A stretch of DNA of 64,000 bases from Oscillospiraceae bacterium (GTDB lineage: Bacteria > Bacillota > Clostridia > Oscillospirales > Ruminococcaceae). Below the pieces are notes generated by a model. That model saw nothing but the letters and a program-made list of their open reading frames with translations, was not told the origin of the DNA and made no database searches. The DNA is taken from contig JAFVOU010000039.1 in NCBI GenBank assembly GCA_017505635.1, forward strand, positions 36,195 to 100,194. The letters are read 5' to 3'. The position numbers and the translations under genes were made by a program. Shown in pieces: positions 1 through 9,426 of this stretch (position 1 is the stretch's first letter; the number at the start of each line of letters is the position of its first letter).

Positions 1-274
1 TAAGACCTTCCATATGAAACTGCAGAATATCCTGACGTCCCATATAAATCGGCGCATCACTGTTTTGACGCAGTTCATCCATGCATTCGCGGTGGTCGTG
101 ATGACCGTGTGTCATAAACACAGCTTTAAGCTGCGCATTGTCGTTTTTGAGGATTGCATCAATTTTTTCCCATCTGATGCTGCAGTCAAAAAGCACTGCA
201 TTGCCTGTGTTATCTGTAAACAGATAACAGTTTGTGTAATAAGGGGCACTGCCCATAAGATGATAAACTTTCAT
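1..274 (-). CDS. Metallo-beta-lactamase-fold hydrolase, 3' part cut by window
   Basis: Only the first 91 residues are in the window; the gene continues past base 1. The start (MKVYHLMGSAPYYTNCYLF) follows directly on the dtd stop codon, so the two are translationally coupled. Residues 55-61 read THGHHDH, the HxHxDH metal-binding motif of the metallo-beta-lactamase fold, preceded by the usual hydrophobic strand ending in Asp30. Family knowledge: small glyoxalase-II-like hydrolases of this type often follow relA and dtd in Bacillota; their substrate is usually not known, and glyoxalase II activity should not be assumed. Last gene visible in the long minus-strand run starting at cdaA. Confidence 0.85.
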   Translation of the reverse strand, partial: MKVYHLMGSAPYYTNCYLFTDNTGNAVLFDCSIRWEKIDAILKNDNAQLKAVFMTHGHHDHRECMDELRQNSDAPIYMGRQDILQFHMEGL

Positions 275-733
275 TTACTGTGCCTTCCATTCGTCTGTGT
301 CTAAAATAATTGTAACAGGACCGTCATTTGTAAGGTTAATCTGCATATCGGCACCAAATTCGCCATGAATAACCTTTTTAAAGCCTGCTGTTTCGATTTC
401 GGATAAGAATTTTTCGTAGATAGGAATTGCCTTTTCAGGACGTGCAGCCTTGATAAATGAAGGGCGTCTGCCTTTTTTGGTGTCGGCAAACAGTGTAAAC
501 TGGCTTACAACCATACAGCTGTAGTTTTTATCAAGTGCAGAAATGTTCATTTTTCCGTCTTCATCTTCAAAAATTCTCAGTTCACTGATTTTTTTGGCAA
601 GAACAGCTGTGTCCTTTGCTTCGTCGGTGTCGTTTACACCAAACAGAACCACAAGGCCCTGTTCCATATACTGTTTTTCGCCGCCGTTTACTGTTATCCA
701 GGCGTCCTTTACTCTTTGTACTACTGCTCTCAT
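275..733 (-). CDS. dtd: D-aminoacyl-tRNA deacylase
   Basis: The 152-residue product is full length for DTD, a cytosolic dimer that removes D-amino acids (and glycine mischarged on tRNA-Ala) from tRNA. It starts MRAVVQRVKDAWITVNG, has the SQFTLFAD motif near residue 80 and the TNDGPVTIILDT motif near the C-terminus; SQxT and NxGPVT carry the cross-subunit active site. The gap to the upstream relA stop is six bases and the ribosome binding site AGAGG lies inside the last relA codons, so relA and dtd are one transcript. The relA-dtd order is common in Bacillota. Confidence 0.95.
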   Translation of the reverse strand: MRAVVQRVKDAWITVNGGEKQYMEQGLVVLFGVNDTDEAKDTAVLAKKISELRIFEDEDGKMNISALDKNYSCMVVSQFTLFADTKKGRRPSFIKAARPEKAIPIYEKFLSEIETAGFKKVIHGEFGADMQINLTNDGPVTIILDTDEWKAQ

Positions 734-739
734 TTTATA

Positions 740-2899
740 TTAACCTCTGATTACAGAAACGATATTTTTGTTTTTGGAAAGTTTGTTGATAACACTTGTA
801 AGGTGTTCGGTGTTGTTTACACCTATTGTAATGCTCATTTCAATACGGTGGTCAGGCATCTGACGTGCGTTGAGGGCAAAAACAGGAATTCTGTTGTTTG
901 TCATAAGCATGGATATCTCGCCTACAATCATAGGTGTTTCAAGTGCTACGATATTGAGTGTAGCCTTGAAGTCCTCGCGGATATTGTCTGCCCAGTAAGC
1001 ATTCACCCAGCGGCCTGCGTTTTCTTCATCGCGCAGTTCGGGACGTGCATGAACACAGGACTGTTTGTGGACAGAAACACCAAATCCTCTTGTGATAAAG
1101 CCCACAATAGGGTCACCCGGCAGAGGATTGCAGCATTTGGAGAATTTGACAAGACAGTTGTCCAGTCCTTCCACGATAACACCGTTGGAGCTTTTTGTGC
1201 GCTTGATAGGTGCTGTCTTGATTTTTGGTTCGTTTGCCTTGGAATCCTTCTGCATTTTGGCATAGTCTTCCTTGGCTTTGAACATAACCTTGCCAAGCTG
1301 CAGACCGCCATAACCAAGGGCTGCAAACATTTCTTCGGCATTGTTTACCTTGTTTCTCTTTGCAAGGTTTTCCACAAATTTTGTGTATTCCTCACCGTCA
1401 AGATTGATAAGTGCCCGGCGGAATTCACGGTCCAGGGCTTCCTTGCCTTCCTGAATGTTTTCTTCCTTGCGTTCTTTTTTAAACCATGAACGGATTTTGC
1501 TCTTGGCTTCGCTGGTTGTAACGATATTAAGCCAGTCTCTGCTTGGGCCTTTATCTTTTGCTGTTATAATTTCTATAATTTCGCCTGTATTTACCTTGTA
1601 GTCGATAGGCACAATACGTCCGTTAACCTTTGCACCTGTCATTCGGTTGCCAACAGCAGAGTGAATTGCATAGGCAAAGTCGATAATAGTTGCACCATAA
1701 GGCAGGTTGATAACGTCACCTTTTGGTGTAAATACAAATACGTCATCAGGGATAAGTTCGTTTTTGATATCGCTGAGGATTTCACTTGCATCATCAGAAT
1801 CCTGCTGACTTTCAAGAATCTGACGTACCCAGGTGAGTTTTTCCTCCATATTATCCTGACCATGTACACCTGTTTTGTATTTCCAGTGAGCTGCAACACC
1901 ATATTCTGCTGTGTGGTGCATATCCCATGTTCTTATCTGGATTTCAAAAGGCACACCTTTTTTACCGATTACTGATGTGTGCAGGGACTGGTACATATTG
2001 GCCTTAGGTGTGGAGATGTAATCCTTGAAACGTGACGGAATAGGACGATACAAATCGTGCATAAGCATCAGCGCATTGTAGCATTCTGCCACGTTGTTGA
2101 GGATAATGCGCACAGCATGGATATCATAAATATCGTTGAGCTCTCTGCCCTGCATATAAAGCTTGCGGTATACACCGTAAACACTTTTTACCCTGCCCAT
2201 AACTGTTGCATCGCCAAGGCCGTATTCTTCAAGCTTGCCTTTTACCTCTTCAACAATTGTATCAACAATTGTCTGTGCATTGCCATTGCGCTGAATAATG
2301 TTTTTCACTTCTTCATAACCTACAGGGTCAAGAATGCGCAGAGAGATATCCTGCAGTTCATCCTTGATATTGCTGATACCCAGACGGTGGGCAATAGGCG
2401 CATAAACTTCCATAACTTCAAGAGCCTTATCGCGCTGTTTCTGAGGTTTCCATCCATGGTATGTGCGCATATTGTGCAGACGGTCGCACAGTTTGATAAG
2501 CATAACACGGATATCCTGGCTCATGGCAAGCAGCATTTTGCGCAGGTTTTCGGCCTGTTCTTCTTCCTGTGTCAGCAAAGCAATTTTACCCAATTTGGTA
2601 ACACCGTCAACAAGATGTGCTGTTTCCTTGCCAAATTCCTTTTCTATATCTTCAAGGGTAACATCTGTGTCTTCCACAACATCATGCAGCAATGCAGCGG
2701 CAATACTTGTTGTATCAAGACCAAGTTCCATTACTATTGCAGCCACAGCTACAGGATGCTCAACATATGCTTCTCCTGTTTTTCTGAACTGCCCTTCGTG
2801 CATTTTTTCTGCAAGTCTGTAGGCTTTTTCAATTGTTTCCACATCATAGTGCTTTGCGCCATGTTCGTTTATAAGGTTTTTAAGCTCTTCGTATTTCAT
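740..2899 (-). CDS. relA: Bifunctional (p)ppGpp synthetase/hydrolase, RelA/SpoT family
   Basis: This 719-residue protein has the full long-RSH layout. The N-terminal HD hydrolase domain shows HPVAVA and LLHDVVEDT (about residues 47-80). The synthetase domain follows, with YQSLHTSVIG near residue 305. A TGS domain begins VFTPKGDVINLPYGAT near residue 390, then a helical linker with a conserved-Cys stretch (KFSKCCNPLPGD) and a C-terminal ACT domain. It makes and degrades the stringent-response alarmone at the ribosome. The HD motif is intact, so it should be bifunctional. It sits 18 bases downstream of recJ. An apt gene, often found between recJ and relA in Bacillota, is missing here. Confidence 0.95.
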   Translation of the reverse strand: MKYEELKNLINEHGAKHYDVETIEKAYRLAEKMHEGQFRKTGEAYVEHPVAVAAIVMELGLDTTSIAAALLHDVVEDTDVTLEDIEKEFGKETAHLVDGVTKLGKIALLTQEEEQAENLRKMLLAMSQDIRVMLIKLCDRLHNMRTYHGWKPQKQRDKALEVMEVYAPIAHRLGISNIKDELQDISLRILDPVGYEEVKNIIQRNGNAQTIVDTIVEEVKGKLEEYGLGDATVMGRVKSVYGVYRKLYMQGRELNDIYDIHAVRIILNNVAECYNALMLMHDLYRPIPSRFKDYISTPKANMYQSLHTSVIGKKGVPFEIQIRTWDMHHTAEYGVAAHWKYKTGVHGQDNMEEKLTWVRQILESQQDSDDASEILSDIKNELIPDDVFVFTPKGDVINLPYGATIIDFAYAIHSAVGNRMTGAKVNGRIVPIDYKVNTGEIIEIITAKDKGPSRDWLNIVTTSEAKSKIRSWFKKERKEENIQEGKEALDREFRRALINLDGEEYTKFVENLAKRNKVNNAEEMFAALGYGGLQLGKVMFKAKEDYAKMQKDSKANEPKIKTAPIKRTKSSNGVIVEGLDNCLVKFSKCCNPLPGDPIVGFITRGFGVSVHKQSCVHARPELRDEENAGRWVNAYWADNIREDFKATLNIVALETPMIVGEISMLMTNNRIPVFALNARQMPDHRIEMSITIGVNNTEHLTSVINKLSKNKNIVSVIRG

Positions 2900-2917
2900 G
2901 CTTACACCACCCGTTGG

Positions 2918-4951
2918 TTAATTTTGTAAATCTTTTATATAAACACTGGAGAACAAATCCTTCTTCTGTGTTACTTTGATAAGTTTAAAACAGTTTTTAC
3001 CGCTTTCCTCTGAAGTTTCAATAAGACCAAGTTCCTGCATAACATCAATTGCAATCTGTATTCTACCGCTTTCAATGCTGCTGAAATGTACAAACAGCGG
3101 ACGAATGTCATCACTTGGAACATTGCCGTGACCAAGATATCTGTAGATATCCGCCACCTCCTGACGTGTAGGACAAAGGCGCTGTTTCTGCTCTTTTGTG
3201 ATATCAGGATTGTTTTTATAAAGCTTATACAGGTCATAGCTGTCGATTATATCATCGGACAGACTTGCAGGACGTACCTCTTTTATTTTAACAGAAACCA
3301 TACTGCCCATACTGCTTTCATATATGGAAAGGTTTGCTGTAAGATCAATAAAATCGCCTATATTATACGCAAATTCTTTTGGAGATACATTGAACATAAC
3401 CCCCTGCAGAAAGTTTGAGCCGTCTTTTACCTTAAGGCGCAGATGTTTGCCGTCACTTACAGGATATATGCCTGTTATCTGCACGTTTTCCACCATAAAA
3501 AGCGGATTTGGATTGCCGTTGCCGAAAGGTGCAAGAGCACTTATCTGAGAAACACTTTCCACCGATATTTCCTCTGCTGTTGCACAGCAGTCAACATAAA
3601 GGCTTTCGGTTTTTGCCAATGCAGTAACATCGTTTGCAATTTCGTTGATTGCACGGCGGAAATTTTCGAGATTTTCTTCTTCTATTGTAAGGCCTGCCGC
3701 AAGTTCGTGACCGCCATAGCGCACAAGCCATTCTTTTGTCTGTTCAAGCGCACGGTGAAGATTGAATGATGCAACACTTCTGCCGCTGCCCTTATAGCTT
3801 TCTCCGTCACGGGTAAGCACGATGGCAGGCTTTGCGTAGGTTTCTACCAGGCGGGAAGCAACAATGCCCACAACACCCGGGTGATAATGCTGCCCCCACA
3901 CAACGATAACACGGTCTTTGGTAAAGGTGTCATCTGCAAGAATTTCCTGAGTGATATCCTCTGCCATTCTGTTCTGTATATCCTGACGCTTCTGGTTTTC
4001 TGTTTCCAGCTGCTGTGCCAGCATGCGTGCATCGTCTTCGTCTTCGCTTAAAAGCAGTTCCAGTGCAACGGTAGGGTCTGCCATTCTGCCCGCTGCATTG
4101 ATGCGTGGTGCAATTGCATAGGCAACGCTTTCGCTGGTAATTTCCCTGCCGCTTAAACCACAGATTTCGATAAGGCTTTCAAAGCCCTGACGGGTGCCTT
4201 CGTTAAGTATTGCAAGACCAGCCTTTACTATGGTGCGGTTTTCGCCCTCGAGAAGCATAAGGTCTGCTATTGTGCCAACTGCCACAAAATCCCCGTAATA
4301 CTCCAGCATCTCCATTGGGTCAGCCTGTTCAAGTGCGCATACAAGCTTGAATGCAACACCTGCACCGCAAAGGGTTTTGCAAGGGCTTTCGTCATCTTTT
4401 CTCAGCGGGTCAACCACTGCAAGCGCTGCCGGAATTTCCCCTTTTGGCAGATGGTGGTCGGTAATAATGATATCAAGACCGATGCTGTTGGCAAATTCCA
4501 CCTCGCTGATAGCTGCAATGCCGTTGTCCACCGTTACAACAAGGTCCACACCTTTGTTTTTAAGGCTTTGCAGTATAGCTGCATTAAGGCCGTAGCCGTC
4601 CTTTTCTCTGTTTGGCAGTTTGTAGAAAACATTTGCACCCATATTTTCAAGACATGTAAACAAAGTTGCCGTTGCACACACACCGTCCACATCGTAATCT
4701 CCATAGATAACGATTTTTTCGCCGTTTTCCACAGCTCTGAGTATACGGTTTACCGCTTTGTCCATATCTTTCATCAGATACGGGTCGGACAGCTGTGTTG
4801 TCTCAAAGAACATTGCCCTGGCTTTTTCACGACTGGAAGCACCTTTGCTTACCAGCACCTTTGCCAGCAGACTGCTTATGCCAAGAGACTGCTGCAGGCC
4901 GTTTACCTGCTCCATATTCAATTGTTCGCTGTGCCATTTTCTATAAAGCAT
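2918..4951 (-). CDS. recJ: Single-stranded-DNA-specific exonuclease RecJ
   Basis: The 677-residue product is a DHH/DHHA1 5'-3' single-strand DNA exonuclease used in recombinational and base-excision repair. Motifs seen are IYGDYDVDGVCA (metal-binding DxD) around residue 82, VVTVDNGIAA, the name-giving ITDHHLPKG near residue 165, and the DHHA1 glycine-rich stretch RYGGHELAAGL near residue 420. An OB-like domain and a C-terminal extension follow. The start MLYRKWHSEQLN is 23 bases from the preceding FAD-protein gene. Same strand and tight spacing suggest it is co-transcribed with cdaA, cdaR and relA. Confidence 0.94.
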   Translation of the reverse strand: MLYRKWHSEQLNMEQVNGLQQSLGISSLLAKVLVSKGASSREKARAMFFETTQLSDPYLMKDMDKAVNRILRAVENGEKIVIYGDYDVDGVCATATLFTCLENMGANVFYKLPNREKDGYGLNAAILQSLKNKGVDLVVTVDNGIAAISEVEFANSIGLDIIITDHHLPKGEIPAALAVVDPLRKDDESPCKTLCGAGVAFKLVCALEQADPMEMLEYYGDFVAVGTIADLMLLEGENRTIVKAGLAILNEGTRQGFESLIEICGLSGREITSESVAYAIAPRINAAGRMADPTVALELLLSEDEDDARMLAQQLETENQKRQDIQNRMAEDITQEILADDTFTKDRVIVVWGQHYHPGVVGIVASRLVETYAKPAIVLTRDGESYKGSGRSVASFNLHRALEQTKEWLVRYGGHELAAGLTIEEENLENFRRAINEIANDVTALAKTESLYVDCCATAEEISVESVSQISALAPFGNGNPNPLFMVENVQITGIYPVSDGKHLRLKVKDGSNFLQGVMFNVSPKEFAYNIGDFIDLTANLSIYESSMGSMVSVKIKEVRPASLSDDIIDSYDLYKLYKNNPDITKEQKQRLCPTRQEVADIYRYLGHGNVPSDDIRPLFVHFSSIESGRIQIAIDVMQELGLIETSEESGKNCFKLIKVTQKKDLFSSVYIKDLQN

Positions 4952-4974
4952 TTAGACCTCTTGAATGTATATTA

Positions 4975-6555
4975 TTAGTTTTTTACAGTATATTCGCTGC
5001 AGATTTGCTGTGCTATGCGCACACCGTCCACTGCTGCACTCATTATGCCGCCGGCATAACCTGCGCCTTCCCCGCATGGATAAATTCCTTTGATATTGCT
5101 CTGACAGTTTTCACCGCGGAGTATTCTTACCGGGGAAGATGTACGGGTTTCCACACCTGTAAGCACACTGTCCGCCTCTGCAAAACCATTGAGTTTGCGG
5201 TTCATTGCAGGCAGTGCATTTTTAAGTTCCTTTGTTATGTGGTCAGGGAACAAATCTGCCATATCGCATTCGGTTACACCTATAGGATAACTTGGTGTAA
5301 CTCTGTTTATGTTAAGCCCTGCCTTGCCGCTGAGGAAATTATCCACAGTCTGTGCAGGTGCCTTGTAGTTTCTGCCACCCATTTCAAAGGCTCTTTTCTC
5401 CAGCTGACGCTGGAATGCAATTGCTTTGGTAAAATCTCCGTCAAAATCATGGGGAGTAACCGATACCACAACAGCACTGTTGGCATTTCTGCCGTCACGG
5501 GCATGGAGACTCATACCATTTACAACAACCGTGTTTTCTTCGCTTGCCGCAGCCACCACATTGCCGCCCGGACACATACAGAATGTGTACACACCGCGCC
5601 CTTTTGTGTTGTGCGACAGCTGATATTCGCCTTTAGGCAATGCCGGATGTCCCGCAAGGGAGTGATAAAGCCCTTTGTCTATTTCCGTCTGCAGGCTTTC
5701 AATTCGCACCCCAACCGAAAAAGGCTTTGCTTCCATCAGCAGAGATTTATCCTTTAACATAAAGAATGTATCCCTTGCGCTGTGTCCCGTTGCCATAACC
5801 AGCAGTTCGGTGCCGATGTCTCCGTTTGTTGTGGAAACAGAATATACTGCACCGTTTTTCACCGAAATATCGGTAAGTTTTGTACAGAAACGAACTTCAC
5901 CGCCAAGGCGGATAATTTCGTTGCGGATATTTTTTATTACATTTACCAGCAGGTCGGTGCCGATATGGGGTTTTGCGATATGCTTTATCTCCCCGGGTGC
6001 ACCAAATTCAACAAGGGTATCGGTTACAAACCCACAGCGGGAATCGCCTATGCGGGTTGTAAGCTTGCCGTCAGAAAATGTGCCTGCACCGCCCTCACCA
6101 AACTGAATGTTGCTTTGTGTATCAAGCTTTGCTGTGTTTTCAAAATTCTTTACTGTGCGGGTGCGTGTGTCCACATCTTCACCCTGTTCCAGAACAATCG
6201 GTCTGAAACCCTGACGTGCCAATACCAGCGCACAGAACAGACCTGCAGGACCAAGACCGCAGATAACAGGCCTTGTATTAAGCGTTTTTTCGCCTTTTTC
6301 AATCACAAGGGGTTGTTTCTGTTTAACAGAAATATCCTTGTCTTTGCCTGCAAAAAGCTGTTCTTTTGATTCGTCTGTAAGATTTATCCCCACACTGTAT
6401 ACAAATCTGACACCGTTGCGGGCATCAACCGACATCTTGTGGACAAATGCATCTTTTATATCACTTTTTTGCAGTTTAAGTTTTTTTACAGCCACAGCAA
6501 CCGCCTGCTGCTTTGGCTGTTCGATATTAAGTTTTATATTGTTAACTATAATCAT
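4975..6555 (-). CDS. FAD-dependent oxidoreductase-like protein (uncharacterised)
   Basis: This 526-residue protein has the dinucleotide-binding motif GLGPAGLFCALVLARQG near residue 100 and ends with GEGAGYAGGIMSAAVDGVRIAQ, the C-terminal FAD-contacting segment. The region before residue 90 (NIKLNIEQPKQ, DAFVHKMSVDAR) matches the small N-terminal domain of the widespread uncharacterised bacterial FAD-dependent protein family. Reaction and substrate are unknown to me. The start codon overlaps nothing; the cdaR stop is one base upstream, so translation is probably coupled. It should be cytosolic, with no signal or membrane segment. Confidence 0.85.
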   Translation of the reverse strand: MIIVNNIKLNIEQPKQQAVAVAVKKLKLQKSDIKDAFVHKMSVDARNGVRFVYSVGINLTDESKEQLFAGKDKDISVKQKQPLVIEKGEKTLNTRPVICGLGPAGLFCALVLARQGFRPIVLEQGEDVDTRTRTVKNFENTAKLDTQSNIQFGEGGAGTFSDGKLTTRIGDSRCGFVTDTLVEFGAPGEIKHIAKPHIGTDLLVNVIKNIRNEIIRLGGEVRFCTKLTDISVKNGAVYSVSTTNGDIGTELLVMATGHSARDTFFMLKDKSLLMEAKPFSVGVRIESLQTEIDKGLYHSLAGHPALPKGEYQLSHNTKGRGVYTFCMCPGGNVVAAASEENTVVVNGMSLHARDGRNANSAVVVSVTPHDFDGDFTKAIAFQRQLEKRAFEMGGRNYKAPAQTVDNFLSGKAGLNINRVTPSYPIGVTECDMADLFPDHITKELKNALPAMNRKLNGFAEADSVLTGVETRTSSPVRILRGENCQSNIKGIYPCGEGAGYAGGIMSAAVDGVRIAQQICSEYTVKN

Positions 6556-6556
6556 A

Positions 6557-7795
6557 TTAATTTTTGATTGTTACATAGTATGTGCCGCGAACAAATGCAG
6601 CATCTGTTGACGGAATTATCATTTCCACTTCAACGGTCTGCTGTCCCTGTGCAAGTGCAACCTGTGTCATGTCAAGCTGTGCTATTACACTGTCATCGGT
6701 AAGTTCTTCCACAACCTTTTTGTCACCTACAATTTCAACATGGTTGATAATTTCGGTAAGCACTTCGACCTTCTGTTCTCCTGCATTTATAAGCTTGATT
6801 TCCTTTACTGTTACAGATTTTGATTCAAGGTTTTCAGGCAATACTGTTGCGGAAATTTCTTCAACTTCTTTTACATTTTTGTAGCCGCTTGGCAGTTTTA
6901 TATCAAATACATATGCCTTATCAAGTTCCAGAGTGCTGAGATCAATGTATCCTGCCACAAACTGATTTACACTGTCTGCACTGCGGCTTGGCACTGCAAG
7001 GGTGATTTCCTGCTGGGAAAGTGCAACTTTAAGTGTTGATACATCAAAGCCGGAAGGAACATTTGTGTAGTCGATAACTACAGGCACTGTAATTTCCTTG
7101 AGCACAGGAACTGTAACGTTGAATTCCTCCACATCGTACGAAATATGTGTTGCGTCAAGTTCCACATCGTTTTCGTCATAAAGAACAAGTGTTGCCGGCA
7201 GTACTGTTGTCTGGCTGAGTTCCTGCTGCTCCACTGCTGCAACAACTTTTGCTATCTTGCTTACTGTGTTTTCAGGACCTTTGACAGTCACTTTATCCGG
7301 AGTGATTGTAACTTTATCAACCATAAGGTCTTCCGGAATTATAAGGTTGGATATATCAACATCTATTTTGAATGATTTTTCTGCAAGATGGTCAAAACGC
7401 ACAGCAACCTGATAATTGCTGAGAGATTCTATCTGATATTCCTTGATTGCAGATTTTTTAACCGCATTTAATGACAAGTCATATCTGCCTGCCATCTTTA
7501 CATTGTTAACACTTGGATAAACAATTATATCGTCTTTTGTAAGAGAACCTACAACATCTCGCGGACCAACAACTGTAACATCAACTGTTTCGATGCTCTG
7601 TTCGATAATTTCCAGGTCAAGATTGAGGTAAGATGAGTTGTAGGCTATATCTATAGGAACTTCCCTGATTGTTGTTCTTGCATCTGTGCTGAAGAATGTT
7701 ACCACCACAATCCATATTGCAACAGCCATAAGAAAAGACAGAAGCATTGTAAAGTATTTTGAATCAAGAAATATTTTCATTTTACTTTTTTTCAT
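6557..7795 (-). CDS. cdaR: CdaA regulatory protein CdaR, YbbR domains
   Basis: The protein is about 412 residues: one N-terminal membrane helix (MLLSFLMAVAIWIVVVTFF) followed by a beta-rich extracytoplasmic region of tandem YbbR repeats (recurring VTVVGP, VTVKGPENTV, VPVVIDYTN segments). CdaR-type proteins bind the membrane diadenylate cyclase CdaA and tune c-di-AMP synthesis. I chose the ATG at 7795 because AAAGGAG lies 7 bases upstream of it; an ATG at 7840 gives an Arg-rich extension with no such site. The start overlaps the 3' end of cdaA by 14 bases. The usual third gene, glmM, is not next in line. Confidence 0.9.
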   Translation of the reverse strand: MKKSKMKIFLDSKYFTMLLSFLMAVAIWIVVVTFFSTDARTTIREVPIDIAYNSSYLNLDLEIIEQSIETVDVTVVGPRDVVGSLTKDDIIVYPSVNNVKMAGRYDLSLNAVKKSAIKEYQIESLSNYQVAVRFDHLAEKSFKIDVDISNLIIPEDLMVDKVTITPDKVTVKGPENTVSKIAKVVAAVEQQELSQTTVLPATLVLYDENDVELDATHISYDVEEFNVTVPVLKEITVPVVIDYTNVPSGFDVSTLKVALSQQEITLAVPSRSADSVNQFVAGYIDLSTLELDKAYVFDIKLPSGYKNVKEVEEISATVLPENLESKSVTVKEIKLINAGEQKVEVLTEIINHVEIVGDKKVVEELTDDSVIAQLDMTQVALAQGQQTVEVEMIIPSTDAAFVRGTYYVTIKN

Positions 7796-8657
7796 TCTTC
7801 TTCTCCTTTGCCTTTTTAAGCTGTGCCTTTTCAGACGCATTTTCTATCGGTTCGATAAACTCTTTACTGAGAAGATTGTACAGGCTTTGTCTGTTGAGAT
7901 TGCGGCTGAGAATGCTGTTTTTCGCCACAGAAATAACACCTGTTTCTTCGCTTACCACAACAATAACTGCGTCGCATGTCTCGCTCAGCCCCAATGCCGC
8001 ACGGTGACGTGTTCCCAGTTCCTTGCTTATTTCAAAGTTATCAGAAAGCGGCAGCACACAGCCTGCTGCTGCAATGCGGTTGTTGTCGATAATCATAGCA
8101 CCGTCATGCAGCGGACAGCCTTCGTAAAAAATTGTACCGATAAGTTCCGGCGTGATGTCTGCATTTACAATTGTGCCGCTGCGCTTGATTTCGCCAAGGT
8201 TGGAAAAACGTTCCAGTACCATAAGTGCGCCTGTACGGCTTTCACTCATTGATTTTGCGCTGTCGCATATGGATGATATAGTTTTTTTGAGTTCGTCAAT
8301 TTCTTCCTCTTCCGGTGCCTTTTTCTGAAAAATGCCCAGAGAAAAGATGCTGGTACGGCCCATCTGTTCAAGCACGCGGCGTATCTCCGGCTGGAACACA
8401 ACAATGACACCTATAAAACCGAACTGCAGCAGATTGTTAAGCAGAAAAACCACAGTTTTAAGGCCCAGCTGTGCTGCAACAACATAAAAGACAAACAGAA
8501 GCAGAAGACCTTTTAACAGCTGGTTCATACGGGATTTTTTTGCCAGCATAAGCACCTGGTAAATTACAAACGACATGATAAGTACGTCTATAACATCCCA
8601 GATTTCGATAGTGTTTATAACACTGACAACGGATGTAAAAAAGCTGCTGAAATCCAT
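7782..8657 (-). CDS. cdaA: Diadenylate cyclase CdaA (DAC domain)
   Basis: The product is about 291 residues with three N-terminal transmembrane helices (roughly residues 13-32, 38-56 and 60-80) and a cytosolic DAC domain. The DGAMIID motif and GTRHRAALGLSE carry the conserved DGA and RHR active-site residues that join two ATP into c-di-AMP. A charged, Lys-rich tail ends the protein. AAGGTGG is only 1 base from the ATG at 8663 but 7 bases from the ATG at 8657, so I prefer 8657. It is the first gene of the minus-strand run reaching the left edge. c-di-AMP controls potassium and osmolyte balance and cell-wall homeostasis. Confidence 0.95.
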   Translation of the reverse strand: MDFSSFFTSVVSVINTIEIWDVIDVLIMSFVIYQVLMLAKKSRMNQLLKGLLLLFVFYVVAAQLGLKTVVFLLNNLLQFGFIGVIVVFQPEIRRVLEQMGRTSIFSLGIFQKKAPEEEEIDELKKTISSICDSAKSMSESRTGALMVLERFSNLGEIKRSGTIVNADITPELIGTIFYEGCPLHDGAMIIDNNRIAAAGCVLPLSDNFEISKELGTRHRAALGLSETCDAVIVVVSEETGVISVAKNSILSRNLNRQSLYNLLSKEFIEPIENASEKAQLKKAKEKKNEKK

Positions 8658-8812
8658 AATCATACCACCTTATTTACAAAGATTTTTATATATTTAAACT
8701 GATTTTTTGAACAATATTAGTGTCAGGTACTACTTATACTATTATATAATATCATATTATTGATTAATTTAAAAGTTTTTTTACCAAACTGTAAAGAAAA
8801 CTTAAAAATATA

Positions 8813-8841
8813 TTGTATGTTTTTTGTTTTTGTGCGATAAT
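8813..8841 (+). promoter_or_regulatory. Sigma-A promoter with extended -10
   Basis: TTGTAT (8813-8818), 17-base spacer, GATAAT (8836-8841). TG at 8833-8834 makes an extended -10. The start codon it serves (8871) is 30 bases downstream. Confidence 0.6.
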
Positions 8842-8870
8842 ATATGTATAAAATTATAGGAGGCATATGT

Positions 8871-9341
8871 ATGAACAGGCTTTCTGTACTGAAAATTGTA
8901 AAAAATGTGCCCGATGCAGCCGTAAGTATGCTGGAGATTTATAAAATGATTTTGTCGGTAAAATATTTTGCAGCCGACAGCGTGCTTAAAGGTGTAAAAT
9001 TTTACCGCGAAAGGCTTGCAGCGGACAAAACATCTACGGTAAACGCCGAAGATGTTTCAACTGATGAAAATAATAATGTTAAGGAGAATACATCTATGAA
9101 AAAATCCACTATTTTTGCTTTAATCGCTTTTTTCGCTGCTGCTGCAGGTGCTATGATTGCTGTTACAGCTTATCTTAAAAAGAAAGAACAGAACCTTAAA
9201 GAATACGAAGAAATGCTCTTTAACGAAGACTATCTTGCAGACTATATGCCTAAAGACGAAGATTGCTGCTGTGAAGAAGAATTCTGCTGCGAAGAACAGG
9301 CTGAAGGCACATGCTGCTGCGAAGAAGAAAACGAACAGTAA
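8871..9341 (+). CDS. Single-TM protein with Cys/Glu-rich tail, unknown function
   Basis: A 156-residue protein I do not recognise. AGGAGG ends 7 bases before the ATG at 8871, which makes the upstream ATG at 8844 unlikely. Residues 1-75 are amphipathic and charged. A membrane helix follows (FALIAFFAAAAGAMIAVTAYL, about residues 80-100) and then an acidic tail in which three Cys clusters (CCC, CC, CCC) alternate with Glu runs. A second in-frame ATG at 9096, just before the membrane helix, has its own AAGGAG 9 bases upstream, so an 81-residue short form may also be made. The tail could bind metal ions; that is inference. It has its own promoter and terminator, so it is monocistronic. Confidence 0.75.
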   Translation: MNRLSVLKIVKNVPDAAVSMLEIYKMILSVKYFAADSVLKGVKFYRERLAADKTSTVNAEDVSTDENNNVKENTSMKKSTIFALIAFFAAAAGAMIAVTAYLKKKEQNLKEYEEMLFNEDYLADYMPKDEDCCCEEEFCCEEQAEGTCCCEEENEQ

Positions 9342-9365
9342 TATCAATCAAAAATTCAATACGCA

Positions 9366-9396
9366 AAAAAACCTCTGTTTCAGAGGTTTTTTATTT
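9366..9396 (+). terminator. Intrinsic terminator
   Basis: Stem ACCTCTG/CAGAGGT with a 3-base loop, then a T-rich run. It ends the Cys-rich-tail gene. Confidence 0.85.
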
Positions 9397-9426
9397 GTTT
9401 GAATATAAAAATACCACGAGGTTTAT

